From: Helochares maculicollis
Taxonomy: Eukaryota; Arthropoda; Insecta; Coleoptera; Hydrophilidae
Reading direction: 5' to 3'
Assembly (NCBI GenBank): GCA_033557835.1
Contig: JAWQRO010000166.1
Span: forward strand, 1-51,492
Length of the DNA: 51,492 nt
A program made the position numbers and the translations under genes. The first letter of the stretch is position 1. Each line of letters opens with the position of its first letter. The notes beneath the pieces are model-generated. The model ran no database searches, was not told the origin of the DNA, and saw only the letters and a program-made list of their open reading frames with translations. Positions 34,585 through 46,699 of the stretch are shown here, in pieces.

Positions 34585-35290
34585 TTCTTGACTTTTTATA
34601 TCTAATATCGCTATTGATTTTTTTACAAGTTTTCGTCTTTGTAGCTACGTATTTATTTGAATTTCAGCTCTGTAAATTCTGTGGTCACTACTGGTATTGA
34701 ATACGTTTATCACATTATGGTTTTTGATTGTACATACATACGTACAATTCTATTAGTTGTTTATTCAATGTCATTTCTGATGATACCATGTGAGAATTAC
34801 CGGGTCCACTTTCTTGTGTGTTTATTCGTTTATTCATTATGCTCATTCTGCACTAGATGTTCAAACGGTACCATATTAGCCTATACCATAGATACCTACA
34901 GTGGATTCGCTCTTTAGCTGATTGCCTTTTTAGCATTAAGATATCCCATTTGGAATTTGGATTGGTAGCCAACATTATCTAGAGGGTTGTTTATGTCCAC
35001 ATAGAATGCCTCAATTTCATCATCGGAGTAGTCGTTTATAGTTGCATAGACTTGAACAATGTGCACCTTATACATGTGATTTATTTCTAGGGTAACGTCG
35101 ATTAAAAACACTGGGTAATTGGAGCAGGTGCTTATATTATATTATATTATATTCTTGCTTATCAAGAACCTTACTCTGCTATCCCTTTTATAGTTTATAC
35201 CTCTCAGATACAGTAGATGAGTCCATTAATGTTCCACCTGACCTTTTCTATTTCTTGCTCAAGCTCTGGTACTGTAACTTGCTTCGAGAG
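34585..35290 (-). pseudogene. LINE endonuclease-domain relic
   Basis: Minus-strand relic of an apurinic-like (EEP) endonuclease from a non-LTR retrotransposon. In order from high to low coordinates: VPELEQEIEKVRWNINGL (about 35225-35280); the segment through EINHMYKVHIVQVYATINDYSDDEIEAFYVDINNPLD (35111-34990), matching the family VQVYAPT...FY.D box; QMGYLNAK, where the family has GDFNAK (the Asp is lost); then TRKWTR, GIIRNDIE and CDKRIQYQ, matching the KWTW, NEIDYIL and V.VIN.FN boxes; and finally YVATKTKTCKKINSDIRYKK. Stops and frameshifts throughout. It ends against the right end of the mariner. Opposite in orientation to the LINE relic at 32528, so not the same copy. Confidence 0.78.
35132..35153. 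repeat. TTATA microsatellite
   Basis: Four TTATA units plus a partial one, inside the endonuclease relic of the LINE; it disrupts its frame. Confidence 0.85.
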
Positions 35291-35294
35291 AGAT

Positions 35295-38200
35295 CTGCAG
35301 TTTTAAATTAGTAGTTGTAATTAGCAGTTTGGCCTCCACGGGTCCTTACCATCCTTTGCCATCCTGGAAGGATTTTGGGTGCTAGCAGACTTGAGGCCAG
35401 GACAGCTTACAGAGAATGTGGACCGTTTCCTTTTTGTATTTATCGTATCTAATGAGCTTGAGACTTAAAATAGTGTAGGGCAATATGTTCATTCTACAAG
35501 TTGCAAGATATTATTGGAATCTATTGTTCGATCTCTTCGAGTGCATCAACGGCACTGAAGAAAAAAAATGATAACAATCAAGCGATCATGTGAGATAATC
35601 CTTATTATGTGCCAAATAAGACCACAAAGATATGGTTTCTGGCCTAAGTCCCACTGACAAAAAATTCATGGTTAAGTACACCATATGTAACAAGTTCATC
35701 AGTTTAGCGTATTAAAAGGAAATATGTCCTACTTATAAGCGAAGCAATTTCTCTCTTCTATTGCTTGTTAGTCTTTACATAAAAGGCAATAACCTTTTCA
35801 TGTGTAAATGTAAAACATATACTTATTAAGTGCAAAAATTATGTCTTTTTTGAGCACATTGGTATCTTAAGGCAATGTTTTTGTAGTGACAAATATGAGC
35901 ACAATTCCAGAGTTAACGGTTGCGTTGTGGCTTATATTTTACGATCAGAAAGTAGAGTAAAGAAAGTAGAAAAGCTTCCCGGAAATTAATTTAACAATGA
36001 AAGTTTCCTACAATTTTGATCAAGGGTAGCGAAAAAGAAAACGTTGCATACAAACGATCTGAAAGCAAAAGAAAAACTGTTTCGATTGCTATTAGGTTTC
36101 GCTGCTGATTATCATGGTCAAAGCAATTAATACCAAGTGTTATTGTTATTATTAGACTTGTACTTACTGACCAGTGAATATAGTTTACCTTGTAACGTAA
36201 AAAATACCGTTTCTAAATCTAGATTGCAAAAACTAAGCAGCCTCCAACAAAATTTGCATTCATTAATATTTATTGCACTTGCAATTATTGAATAAATGCA
36301 TGCGAATTTCCATTATCAGATCATGAGCCTACGCAACAATTACCGAATATTTAAAAATATAATAGGAAATCTTGTAAAAGTTGCGGTTCGACATACCAAA
36401 CATTTTTGCTATTGAAGGAGCGTACCAAGTTTGAAATGAAAGGTAATATCGTGACAGCAACTGTAGTTAATTTACGAAATTTCTTGTTGATAAGTGAGAT
36501 TGTTAAAAAATTAGTGACAATATGCTGACTTAACTGATTGTTTTAAATTGATATAGATGCTGTGCGGTCCGATATGAATGAGATTACCTTTTGAATGTAT
36601 CGCCTTGGCGCAATTTTTCTGTACGGGTGGAGTATTGTCCCCACTTCGCGTTTATGTCATGCTTTCTGTTTCTTTGATCACGGTTGTGGTTCTGAAGTGA
36701 TGCGGGTAATTGCTACATCTTTAGTTTGATATTAAATTTGACATCCAAGTGTCGTGTTTACTAGCAAGCCACATTGTCCACTATATGTGTACCGACCACT
36801 ATGCCGGTTTTGTAGAAGTTTTGAATTGCCTGTGAAATGCGGAGTGAAGTTTAAGTTTGGTGAAGTGTTAAACCCCTTGGATACCCAAATTATTCGGATT
36901 TTAATTAATAAACACATGCACATAGAAAGGTATTGTAACTTAACATATTCTTTGTATGGTCTGATTGAAGAGTATTTGTATTAACCTTACAATTGCGAAT
37001 TTCGTTGCATTCCATCTTCTTGATCTCGTAACAGGTTACTTCTTGGTCTCCCCCACCACTTGATCTGACCTTTCGGTGTACAGTCATGCTGGCAAATGCA
37101 ACGGGAACTCCTGACATTAGTTATCATGTCTGTTTATTATAACTTCCTCATCTGGTTCAAAGTAAGGAACTGTTTTGCATCCGGTTTATAAGGAGACATC
37201 TCGGAGGTTAATAACATTCAAAATTTCAACAGATCCAGTTTTTACATTCCATTACTACAAGCAGCCGCTTGGATGAAATAATAACATTCACTTCATTTGT
37301 TAAATACCTACCTACGTTCTTATGGCTAATTGTTGTTTAATTGTATTTACCGATTAAAATATCTTCGAACTCAAACTCGAATTCACCTCGTATAGTTTGT
37401 TTAACCTAAAGAAATCATCTGACGTCATCTCTTTAGCATAAATTTAACTGTACAAGTCTGTTGACCTGCCTATGTTATTAGCTTGGGTTTCCTTAAAAAT
37501 AAGAGTTCTTTTGCGGATAAAACTTATAATCGAAGAAAGTTTTAAAGCCTATTAAAAATTAATGAGTTTTTAAAATATTAAACCAAGATATTTCCAATGC
37601 AGATTGAATACTTATTGAAAGTGAAATAAATGCGCTTAGCTAAGCCTAATATTGCTGTTTCCAAGCGTATAATTAATTTGTTTTACGTAAATAAATAGGC
37701 AGTTTTGAAAGCGTAAGCAACAACGAGTTATTAATCATTTGTGTGGCTAGTTTAAAAAATTTATTCCAACAATTATTTGCGAATGGCTCAGAATTACCAT
37801 ACCCAAAACGGTGGTTTGAAGGTGGTTCTCTAATTTTAATTTCGTTTACAATATAGGTAGAATTGATTGTATTTGAATAAAATGCACTTTATTTATTAGT
37901 TAGCCAAAAGTCTACTGACGAAGCTTATATTTATTCGTGTTTGTAATCACAAATTAAATTTAAAAAAAATCTATACCTACAACTCTCGAAAGCATATTGT
38001 CATAATGACTCATCAAGAAGATGCATGCCAAGAAAAGGTCAGTTTAGCATAAGGAAGATATCTTTTTATTACATTATCCTTCAAAATTCAAGCAAGAATT
38101 ACAATCGAATATGTTTTCCTGCACCATCCGCATATAATTCCTTGTATCAGGTGTATCAAATCCAACGGATGCCTTACGCCGTATTAATAGTAATAGATTG

Positions 38201-38466
38201 TTGAAGGACCGCAATTAAAAATTACTTAGTGTAAAGCCATTGTTATTGGGACAGAAAATATAATATTAAGTTGTTTTTTTATGTCACAAATCTCTTAACA
38301 AACTGCAACACTATGTATTATATTGTAAATACTTCTTTATCCAAGAAGCACAACATGCCATTCGATTATCCTTATATCTGACATTGTTTTGCTGAAATTA
38401 ATTTGCCAATATTTTAAGATTCAGCTGCTGTGAGAGAAAAAAATAGTATTTGCTCACTCTGACATG
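35295..38466. other. AT-rich region, nothing assigned
   Basis: About 3.2 kb. At 35330-35450 the minus strand contains KETVHILCKLSWPQVC, faintly like the C-terminal zinc-knuckle region of some LINEs (family ETVEHILCECP), too weak for a call. The patch at 36590-37100 is somewhat GC-richer and has overlapping 60-76-codon frames on both strands with no recognisable domain. Confidence 0.4.
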
Positions 38467-38468
38467 TA

Positions 38469-39371
38469 CTACTGTGATCAAAAAGTAAGATGAATTTGTT
38501 TAAAAATGAAAATTTTTTATTTATTCTTCCACATTAATTTCATCCCCTTCAAAGTAATCCCCGTCCGATAAAACGCACTTTTGCCAACGCGTTTTCCAGT
38601 CCTCGAAACAGTCGAAATAGTCTTTTTCCGGTATAGCTCTTCTTCGATTCGGTTTTTATCTCCTCAATCGTATCAAAACGGTATCCTCGCATTGGCCTTT
38701 TGAGTTTGCTGTATAGCCAGAAGTCGCACGGAACCAAATCAGGTGAATACGGTGGTTGCGGAACGATATGAGTCGAGTTTTTGGCAAAAAACCAATGCAT
38801 TATGATATGGTGCATTTGGCACCAACCGAGACTTGACGAGTTTGAGACACAAAAAATCTTTCAAATTGGTTTGGGCTGAGCCAAATGATATTCCAACACT
38901 ATCAGCGTGGTCTCTAATTGTCACTCAATTATTTTCAAGCACCAAATCTTAGATTATTTGGACGTGGCACTCGTCGGTAGACGTTGTTGGTCGTCCAGAG
39001 CGCGGTTCGTCTTCAACGTGTTCTTGGCCCACTTTGAACTCGTTATACCACTTATAAACGGTTTTTTTGTGCCACACTTTGATCACCAAAGGCCATCCGC
39101 AAAATTTTCAATGTACTCGTACAAGAATATTCGTTTCCCAAACAAAATGTGATGCAAGTTCTTTGCTCAGCAAAACATCCATTATAAATATCGAAAAATT
39201 CACTTTTGGTTGTTTACAAAAACACATGTAACTTGCAGATAATTAAAGCTTTTGACAAACAGACGCTTGGCAAATGTTATAGACAGTCCAAGCAACATAG
39301 GAACAAAATTTACCTGCCTTCCTATCAGGACTTTTAAATGACAATTTCACCTTACTGTTTGATCACAGTAG
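38469..39371 (-). mobile_element. Deletion-derived mariner
   Basis: A 903-bp element. The left end begins CTACTGTGATCAAAAAGTAA (38469); the reverse complement of the right end begins CTACTGTGATCAAACAGTAA (ending at 39371). TA flanks both sides (38467-38468, 39372-39373). The flanks are themselves symmetric: removing the element restores ACATG-TA-CATAC, a palindromic target. About 400 bp of the transposase core are missing relative to a full-length mariner. Confidence 0.92.
38521..39182 (-). pseudogene. Mariner transposase, catalytic core deleted
   Basis: ATG at 39180-39182 starts DVLLSKELASHFVWET. After a frameshift, KTVYKWYNEFKVGQEHVEDEPRSGRPTT gives the first HTH and linker, then a stop, VTIRDHADSVGISFGSAQTNL for the second HTH, and LVKSRLVPN. 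The sequence then jumps from PNAPYHN into ALVFCQKLDS/FFAKNSTHIVPQPPYSPDLVPCDFW, which carries the third Asp. The blocks with the first and second catalytic Asp are thus deleted. The C-terminus reads KLKRPMRGYRFDTIEEIK and, across frameshifts, GDYFEGDEINVEE with TAA at 38521-38523. The C-terminal wording resembles that of the transposase at 17732, so the two belong to related lineages, although their TIRs differ. Confidence 0.9.
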
Positions 39372-39404
39372 TACATACTACGTCCTACAATGCAGGAACT
39401 GAGA

Positions 39405-39700
39405 TACTGGTTGTTTTTTGGGCATCCATGGTACTATTACCATGCAATTCTTCCTAATGAACAAACAGTGAATGCAGTCTTCTTCGTGAAATCGTTCAAG
39501 GGCCTGGATAATCATGCGCGATCACATTTATGTGATGGTGATGGATGGCCGCTGGATCATTTAACAATAAATTTCTTGACTGGTGTAAGATCACCCACTC
39601 TACTCACCACACTTTGCCCCATGAAATTTCTTTTTGTTTCCGAAATGTAAAAAATGTCTAACTACTGAAGATTTCTAGAGATATTTTGAACAACCGGACA
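39405..39700 (+). pseudogene. Mariner transposase fragment
   Basis: A short relic on the plus strand. It reads ILPNEQTVNAVFFVKSF (about 39438-39490), matching the FLPNGQTVN box between the first and second catalytic Asp. In another frame HPLYSPHFAP-stop-NFFLFPKCKKCL follows (about 39590-39650), matching PPYSPDLAPCDFFLFPKLKK. The Cys codon is TGA and the third Asp is Asn. The second-Asp block is unreadable. No TIRs. It begins less than 40 bases from the right end of the deletion-derived mariner but is on the opposite strand. Confidence 0.75.
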
Positions 39701-40794
39701 GGGATTATTTCAGAAGAAGACAAGATTGATGTACCACATATTTCGTAAACCAAAGATTTTATGACGTCAGTTCACGTATTTATTAGACAAGCTACGTATT
39801 TTCAAACATACATCCTAGATCCTATCCTAGTATCCTATAAACAAGAAATTTTTCAAATAATTGACGAACTGGGATCCACCAATTCGTTTTGTTAGATATC
39901 AGCATCAGATAGATGCTTAATTAATTCCAAAATAAACGTCCAGAGGTGAATTCACAAGTATTTGTAAATGGTGAATTGAACATTAAAAAGTTCTGCGCAT
40001 CAATAAAGTTTTTTGAAATTGTTTTCCACCACTTAAGTTGCTGCAAATACTGTGAGAAAAGAAATTTAACTTTTGAGTATACAAGATTTTTTCGATCAGT
40101 TTGAAGATCCAAAGCTGCAGCTTTACTTTTAAATATTTAATATAACGATGCAAGACATGAATTCCTTGATGTCTACCGCTTAGTTTAAGGTTCAAGCTAT
40201 TTAAGTGGGTAGTCCTATCTACTGAAAAGACATTATTAATATCCTTAATATCTTAATCATTTCATCGCGCATTTAACACCGTTTTTACGTGCATAGTTTC
40301 ATCCACAAATTTGATTAGTGTTAATATATTTTCTTACCAACTTAAGAATATGCCCGAGCTAAAGTACTACGAAACGGAACACTTGCAGGTGAATGGCGTA
40401 GAGGGAGCGTCCTTATCTGGCTTTTGGGTCAGTTTTGCGAGCACTCGGTCTGCAGCATATTTTTCGGGTTTTATCAGCTTTGTAGCTCTATATCTTACCA
40501 AATATATTTTTGTAAAATGAACTGTTTTGCATGATACCTTTCTCTGTATTTTCCACGTCCTGTTACCATCAAATATCTTTTTGGCACGTACACTCATTAT
40601 CGACTTGGAAAGGTGCTAGTTAGGTTCCTTCAGTTAGGACATACTCATTAAATAATAAAACAATATACTTACTTTTCTAAATAATATAATCAATTTGTTT
40701 ACTAAATCTAAGCCAATGATGTAACAATGGCTCTGTAATAATGCTTAATTAACGGTACCTCTAATACAAAGGCTGGCTACGTTACTGGATCCCC
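39701..40794. other. AT-rich region, nothing assigned
   Basis: Short open frames (for example 40367-40597 minus, 76 codons) have no recognisable domain. No RNA or transposon ends seen. Confidence 0.4.
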
Positions 40795-41058
40795 CTTCCT
40801 CAAATTGCTCGTGTAACCTCTCCCCTACAGACTATCGTCTCCGCCATGGACTAATCGCTAATGTAAACCTCCAGCATCGAGGAAAGAATACCTTGGGACA
40901 ACTATCAGGTCCAATTTCGTATATCGCCTGACGCTCTTCCTCAAATTTCTCCTACAACCTCTCACCACTAAACTCGCCTCCGCCTCCGCTACGACAGAAC
41001 GGTTGATGAAACCCTCCAAAAGCAAAGAAATAATACCTAACGAGAACCACCAGATATA
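40795..41058. repeat. Diverged direct repeat, unit about 138 bp
   Basis: Unit 1 (40795-40920) and unit 2 (40933-41058) align head to tail: both begin cttcctcaaatt, continue with caacctctc or taacctctc, ctccgcc, a gatgaaaccctcca or taatgtaaacctcca block, then aaagaataccttgggac or aaataatacctaacgag. Identity is perhaps 65-70% with a 9-base insertion in unit 2. The units are GC-richer than their surroundings. On the minus strand both give GERL followed by E(K/Q)FEE. No third unit was clear. Origin unknown. Confidence 0.65.
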
Positions 41059-41837
41059 CTTTTAAAATTACAGCACGCTTTATTTTAAACTTTTCTCCTA
41101 ACCTGTCTATATAAGACTCTGACTTAAAGATATTAAAGAAAACCGCCGAAAAGCCAACCCAACAAATGTAAGCGTAGACACGAACCTCTGTCAATCGACA
41201 ATAACGATCTCGGAACAAAAGGGGAATGAGAATGTTAAAAGAGGATAGGTTTCTGTTGATCACAAGCGCCACTAGCTTAACAATTACTCTGCGTCGCAGC
41301 TTAAGCTTCAAACGTAACAGTCCTCTTCTGTTTTGTAACGCACTTATAGAAATTCTTATAGCTTCTTCTAAACCTGCCACTACCAAAAATCGCAAGCTAT
41401 GCAGTTTATACCACATTTGTCGAATCATTCATTGCTAATTAAAAGCACTCGATGACAACAGAGTTTTCATATTTTATACTGTAGTATATCATCAACCCTA
41501 TTTGCAAACGTACTTCTCTTCAAAATATTTCACTATCAAGCTCACTTAAATTAGATCGTTTTTTTGAGTAAGTCCTGATTTTATGTGCAATCATTTCAGT
41601 TAAAGCAACAACTGGCGTCGACTGTTTAAGCACTGTCTTTGTTGCCCTTAGGATTGTTTCTGGATATTTGTCGTATGGTTCTATCAACAACTCATAATGT
41701 TTCTTGAAGCAACACGTTTTTCTTACTCCAATATTGTTTCTGCAAATCAAAATAATTTAGAATTTGTAACGATCGTATCTTAAAATAATACGGTTGAAGT
41801 TGCTTGATTAATCCCATTAGATTTTCTAGTTGCCGAT
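41059..41837. other. Unassigned region beside the Jockey-type LINE
   Basis: Contains a 158-codon minus-strand open frame (40952-41428) overlapping the direct repeat. It is rich in Arg, Leu and Val with two hydrophobic stretches, and has no recognised domain or codon support. Part of this stretch may be the 3' UTR of the LINE. Confidence 0.35.
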
Positions 41838-43765
41838 TTAGGTGGTAAGTTCAAACGGCTTTTTCCGTTTGTGTTGTCTAAAGATATGTTGCAGATTAAG
41901 ACGTCTGGACGCTTCCTTATTGCTGTGGTTCTGGAGGCGAATCTTGTCCGCATATTTTCTGGCTAAGTTAGCTACTATTTCAATGTCCAAATCTTAATGA
42001 AGATGTCGTTTTGAAGAATCTTGGTGCGTCGACTATACCATTCAATATTCTATTCTGATATCGCTTACTTTTACAATTGAAGACGTGATGTCGCGATCGG
42101 CCGAAGAACTCGAGTTTTTATACAGTAGTACTTTGCCGTATGTCGATAGTTCGGAGCGACTTCCATAAAACCAGTCCAGTTTTCGCAATTTAATATAGAG
42201 TACCCAAATTTTTTTTGACGTGTGCATTCTATATGACTTTGACATAAAGAGTACTCAAGGTAATTGGCTGTATTTGCGGGTTGGTTACATACTCCAGAGG
42301 ATATTCTGTAGATTCTTCGATTGTGTTTCTCATTACCGTCAGTGCCGTATTGAAAATACTGGGTGCGTCTTTAATTTATAGTAAGTATTGCTGGCCCGAG
42401 CATGTTGCCTTAAGGAATCCCAGCGCAGATATTCTTTAACTCGGAGAAGGCATTGTCTTGTCGGACTCTAAATCTTTGGTCCGTTATATATGACCTAAGC
42501 AACAGATAATATTGTTCTGGTAAGATCTAGTTGTTCATATGCAGTAGTCATTTGTACCAGACGCGGTCAAAAACTTGTGATATGACCAAAAATATCACGC
42601 AACAGATCTTGCGCTCGAGAGATTTTCCGATAATATTAGTAATGCGATGAACCTGATCCACGATCCATGGTTAAATGTTGGTTGCGAAAACCAAACTGGT
42701 TTGCAGGCATAAGTTGGTATTTGTCAATTGCAGTTTTGAACTGCTTCAAATTTTGCAAGACTTCCCAGATTTTAGTGTTATCCAATCGTCTGGCACATGG
42801 CTAAGTCGGAATGATGTATTGATAAGTTTTGCTAATTTGAACAAAGCTATTCTATGAAATCTTTTTAGGATCATACCTGAAACCAGGAAAAACTGCCGCG
42901 CCGTTTTGGAGTTCAAGTTTTTAAAAATTTTGTTTTGCAATTTCTTTTAAACTGACTAAGTGAATGGTGTCGTCTTAGTAATTTATTTGGAGCTCCAGGA
43001 ACTCGTCGCGTTCAGTTCTTAACAATATTCAAGACGGTATATGTGAATGTTTCAGTTTTATACTAGTTGATTCGAAGACATTACTAGCCGTCTTAGTGGT
43101 TATACCTGAGTTGTTGGTCTTTTTAGGATATTTGTCCAGAGGGACTGTTCTGAGCTGTTATCTGCGGTAAGTCTAGATAGATAAATAATTATAGAGAAAT
43201 TTTTAATTTCTCTAATCTACTTTCACAACTGGCTAATCAATCTATGTAGTTCTGTTCCCATTGATAGCATAAGTTTTGCTTTTCAGGGATTGTAGCTTTA
43301 ATTACTTTCGGGTAATTGGGAAGCCCTTCATCTTTCGTTTAATAGTTTAAATATTGTCATGCCGCATCCTGTAAGGTCGCTAAAGTCCGTGTGGTTTTTT
43401 TACAAGTCTTCGATTATATGGCTTTTCAATAATCTGGTCACTGATCATCAGGTAGAATGGCTAGCATTAATATCGTGGTATTGTTCTATTTTTTTAAAAT
43501 TTGTCGAGGCATTTCTTGTAATAAAGAAGTCGATTGTATCTGGCACCTTAGTAGGATCCGTAGGCCAACATATCAGTTTTTTTTGTGGAGGAAAATTCAC
43601 AACAATATGAACTGGCCGCATGTAGTAATTTGCCGCCTTTTAGTGTAATTAGTCGAGAATCCAATGAGTTTGCTTCGCGTTGGTCACCCCTATGATAACC
43701 CAACCGACAAAAAAAGGTGCCATCGTGTATAATTAATGTATTTATCGTTTCATTTGTGATCATCT
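41838..43765 (-). pseudogene. Jockey-clade LINE relic (endonuclease, RT, C-terminus)
   Basis: A minus-strand ORF2 relic of about 1.9 kb. Endonuclease end: EANSLDSRLITLKGGKLLH (family W.SR...KG..L) and WPTDPTKVPDTIDFF (about 43525-43570). Pre-RT linker. RT: IALFKLAKLINTSFRLSHVPDDW (about 42770-42840), SGKSCKI, NQFGFR-like text, then motif A as VIFLVISQVFDRVWY (about 42555-42600), where the family has FLD(V/I): the catalytic Asp is Val (GAC to GTC). LLRSYITDQRFRVRQDNAFSELKNICAGIP follows in pieces, with TAA replacing Gln before GNMLGP. Thumb and C-terminal: YIKLRKLDWFYGSRSELS, KVLLYKN, DLDIEIV, NLARKYADKI, RRLNLQHIF and KRKKPFELTT, then TAA at 41838-41840. The YADD block is unreadable. The combination is typical of Jockey-type LINEs of insects. 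Numerous stops and frameshifts; dead. Confidence 0.82.
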
Positions 43766-43959
43766 TTGTTTGAATAACCTTCTCAAACTGTGATTAGGAT
43801 GAGTATTTCCTATTTATTTGAAGTTTTTGCTTAATAAGCTTATTTGGTGATATGTTTGTAATATTTTTATGTATGACTAAATTTGGTTCAGGAACATGTC
43901 AATTTCCACGGCATCGTGACTTCATTAACTGTGGAGTACATATTCCATTCTTCTATTTA

Positions 43960-44230
43960 ATTTCCAAGTTCATCTTTTACTGTTTTTGTAGTTTTTATTG
44001 ATTAAAATAATGGTGCAAAAATTGTCTTTTTTTCAGTCAATTCGCTCTTTCTGATATGTCCTTCGCATTCCAGTCTCTAATTACAATTACTATTGTATTA
44101 TTCTTCTGTTTTAACAATTGAGCTATTTTCGCGCTAATGTCTTCCACTGCTTATCGTCATGATCACTTGTTTCCGGTTCAAACTATTACAACATTGTTCT
44201 GTTTGAAAGTTCAATAAAATTTTGCACAAC
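43960..44230 (-). pseudogene. Possible LINE endonuclease fragment
   Basis: Minus-strand text KIAQLLKQKNNTIVIVIRDWNAKDISERAN (about 44060-44140) resembles the IVIGDWNAK box of LINE endonucleases, with GD changed to RD. About 25 codons on either side are compatible but full of stops. It lies just 5' of the Jockey-type relic on the same strand, yet that element has its own corresponding box, so this is probably a different LINE. Confidence 0.45.
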
Positions 44231-46695
44231 TTCGGTGAATCGTCACTATTATCGCCACGGATTTTCTGGAATGCGATTTATTATCCTGTGTGCTCATCGA
44301 AATATTCTCTCCTGATGTACAAACACAATAAATATTATTCTAAGACCTACATATTTAATTTATTACAACTATTGTTTTCATTACTCTTCCCTATTATTAT
44401 TTTATCCATTGGTCTTAAAGTTAAACATCAGCGGAGCAGTGAATTGGGGCTAGAACGGAAAACTCGACGTGAGCGTACACGGTTTACATTTTGTTAGGAA
44501 GTCAATAGTCAATCTTACTGAGAATACTTTAATTAATCCGGATATTAGTTGGGCTGGTATCCTTTGTTTCCATTGCGTATTTAAAGTCAATAATTTAATA
44601 AGAATCGAACAGTTTTTGATATTTGTGCCGGCTATGTAGATCGACGCTAATCTAGACCAGGCAGATCTGCTTAAATTGCTCGTTTTTCTCCCTTTGCCAC
44701 AAAATTATCGTGTACGTACTTTCAATAATTTGGAATTTTTGTATCAAAGAGGCCTCAAAGAAATCAAATCTGCCATTCTAAATAGTCAATCGCATTAATG
44801 AATTAGTCTCTAACCCTGAATCAATGGCAGATTGCGTATAATTTTACAATTATAAAGCAATGTTTGTCGAATTTTGATGTAGATCGGAGAGTTAAAACTT
44901 TCTATGTAGGTTACATCGTAAGGGTTCATTTGGAAGGCGAATTGTTCAATTTGCTTGATTGAATTGCTTTCACTGGCTAGAAACGTACCGATTAATCAAT
45001 CTCAGCACATAAGCAACAATATCCTCTTGTATTATTGGCAGTGAAAAGGTAATTTATTTTACACGATAAGATATAGATATGTAAATTTTAATTTCATTCT
45101 ACGCACGGTGCCAATTACGACATTAAGAATATTTAGGTGTGAAAACTATATGGAAAAAAGTTCTAATCGTAAAAACTGATTGTTTGCAAGCTCATGCGGT
45201 ACTATCGGTTGCTGTGTCAAAGACGATAGATCCTAGCGCTGACTAAAAATGTACTTTACCATACTGGACCTAAAATCTCCCCTTCGTCAGTATTTAATAA
45301 TAGTACATCGAATTTAAAGTTTGAATGCTAATGAATGATAAAGTAAAATAAAGCTGTGAAGTTTATGTAAAACCACTTTTAACTAAAACCTAAGTTAAAA
45401 TGTGCTTGCTAAAATATTCGCATTCATAATAAAAAGCAGGATTACATTTACAGATTTATGATTTTAACATGATGGTAATAAATTTAAGTAGAGAGCTCCC
45501 TAATTAACTGTTTCTGCTACATATACTATTTAAGTATAGTCACGTGCTAAAAAGCGTAATGTGTTAGGAGAGACTCGGAATATTTATGTAAAATCATCAA
45601 TCCGCACATTTAGTTAATTGGTCAAAGCCTTTTAGGTAACGTAACGCTTTTACATTTATACAAGCTAATGAATGTTTTGGAACTATTTGTAGAATATCAT
45701 GTATTTACCCGCTTGAACAGGATGTTCGTGTACCCCAACGGTGTCAAATTCACAATATTCACACTATATATTTATATATCCCATTAATCTGCTTATAAAT
45801 AATTTTAACCGTTTTTCGAAAAACTTGACAACATTGCTTGTCATTAATTTAGGAAATTTAGTTGTACAAAAACTGTACTGAAGCCTATCTATACTTCGAT
45901 CAATATATCTTCTACCTAAAAAATAGGGTGTTCAGTGAATGAAAATCTAGATATTAATAATATCGGCTTTATTTGTTGCATTTAGCATAATGATCGATTC
46001 ACTTTGTAATATTATCTAGCTAAATTTGTCCTAGAGTCATCCTGACACCATTATAAATCTCTTGAATATCTCTCTTGCTAAAGTGAATATACCTTTTGTA
46101 TGGCATAGAGTATGGACGAATTGGCAGTGATTAAATATTGCTTTCGACGCATGGCTCTGAAGTCCTACGCTATAGACTGACAAGCTCTGTATCCCTAGTT
46201 CCACTTTATTAGTGCAGTGTGTATGTCAGTTTATGCCTTAAAGCTAAATACCAAACATATTAATGTTCTGCAGTGCACAGCCACCAAAGTAATTAGCATA
46301 GACTATGTAATGAAATAAATTTGATAGAAATTGTATTGTGGCTACAACAAATATAATTTACTGCCATTGTAACGTGCATGAAATTGAATATATTAGTTGA
46401 ATTCAAGGTTTACAACACAGAATTCACCTGTTGTGAATATATAGAAATCTGATATCTTTGAGATATAATTATGAATTCTAAGCGTCTTAATGAGTATGAC
46501 TTTCTAATTAAAAAAACCTTATCGCATTATGTAATTCCTATTTATTTATCGGCACATACATTTTTATTCAAAAACGATTGCGTAAAAATAATTTACAATG
46601 TATTTACATTGATTAAATAGAATACCATTATTTAATTCATAAGTGATTCTCACAATAAAATGTTATTCATTAATTGGTTTGTTTCATTAGAGAGA
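44231..46695. other. AT-rich, gene-free region
   Basis: No gene, RNA or transposon end recognised in about 2.4 kb. Confidence 0.45.
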
Positions 46696-46699
46696 TCTG

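Noticed and set aside
35330..35450. Possible LINE C-terminal zinc-knuckle text on the minus strand
   Set aside because: Similarity limited to a few residues around ETVHILC; lies on the wrong side of the endonuclease relic for the same element.
40952..41428. 158-codon minus-strand open frame as a host gene
   Set aside because: No recognisable domain, odd Arg/Leu/Val-rich composition, overlaps a tandem repeat and competing frames; no start or splice context.
45930..46010. Mariner-like left end (agggtgttcagtgaatg)
   Set aside because: Too far from the C-terminal fragment at 46700 and no inverted partner was found.
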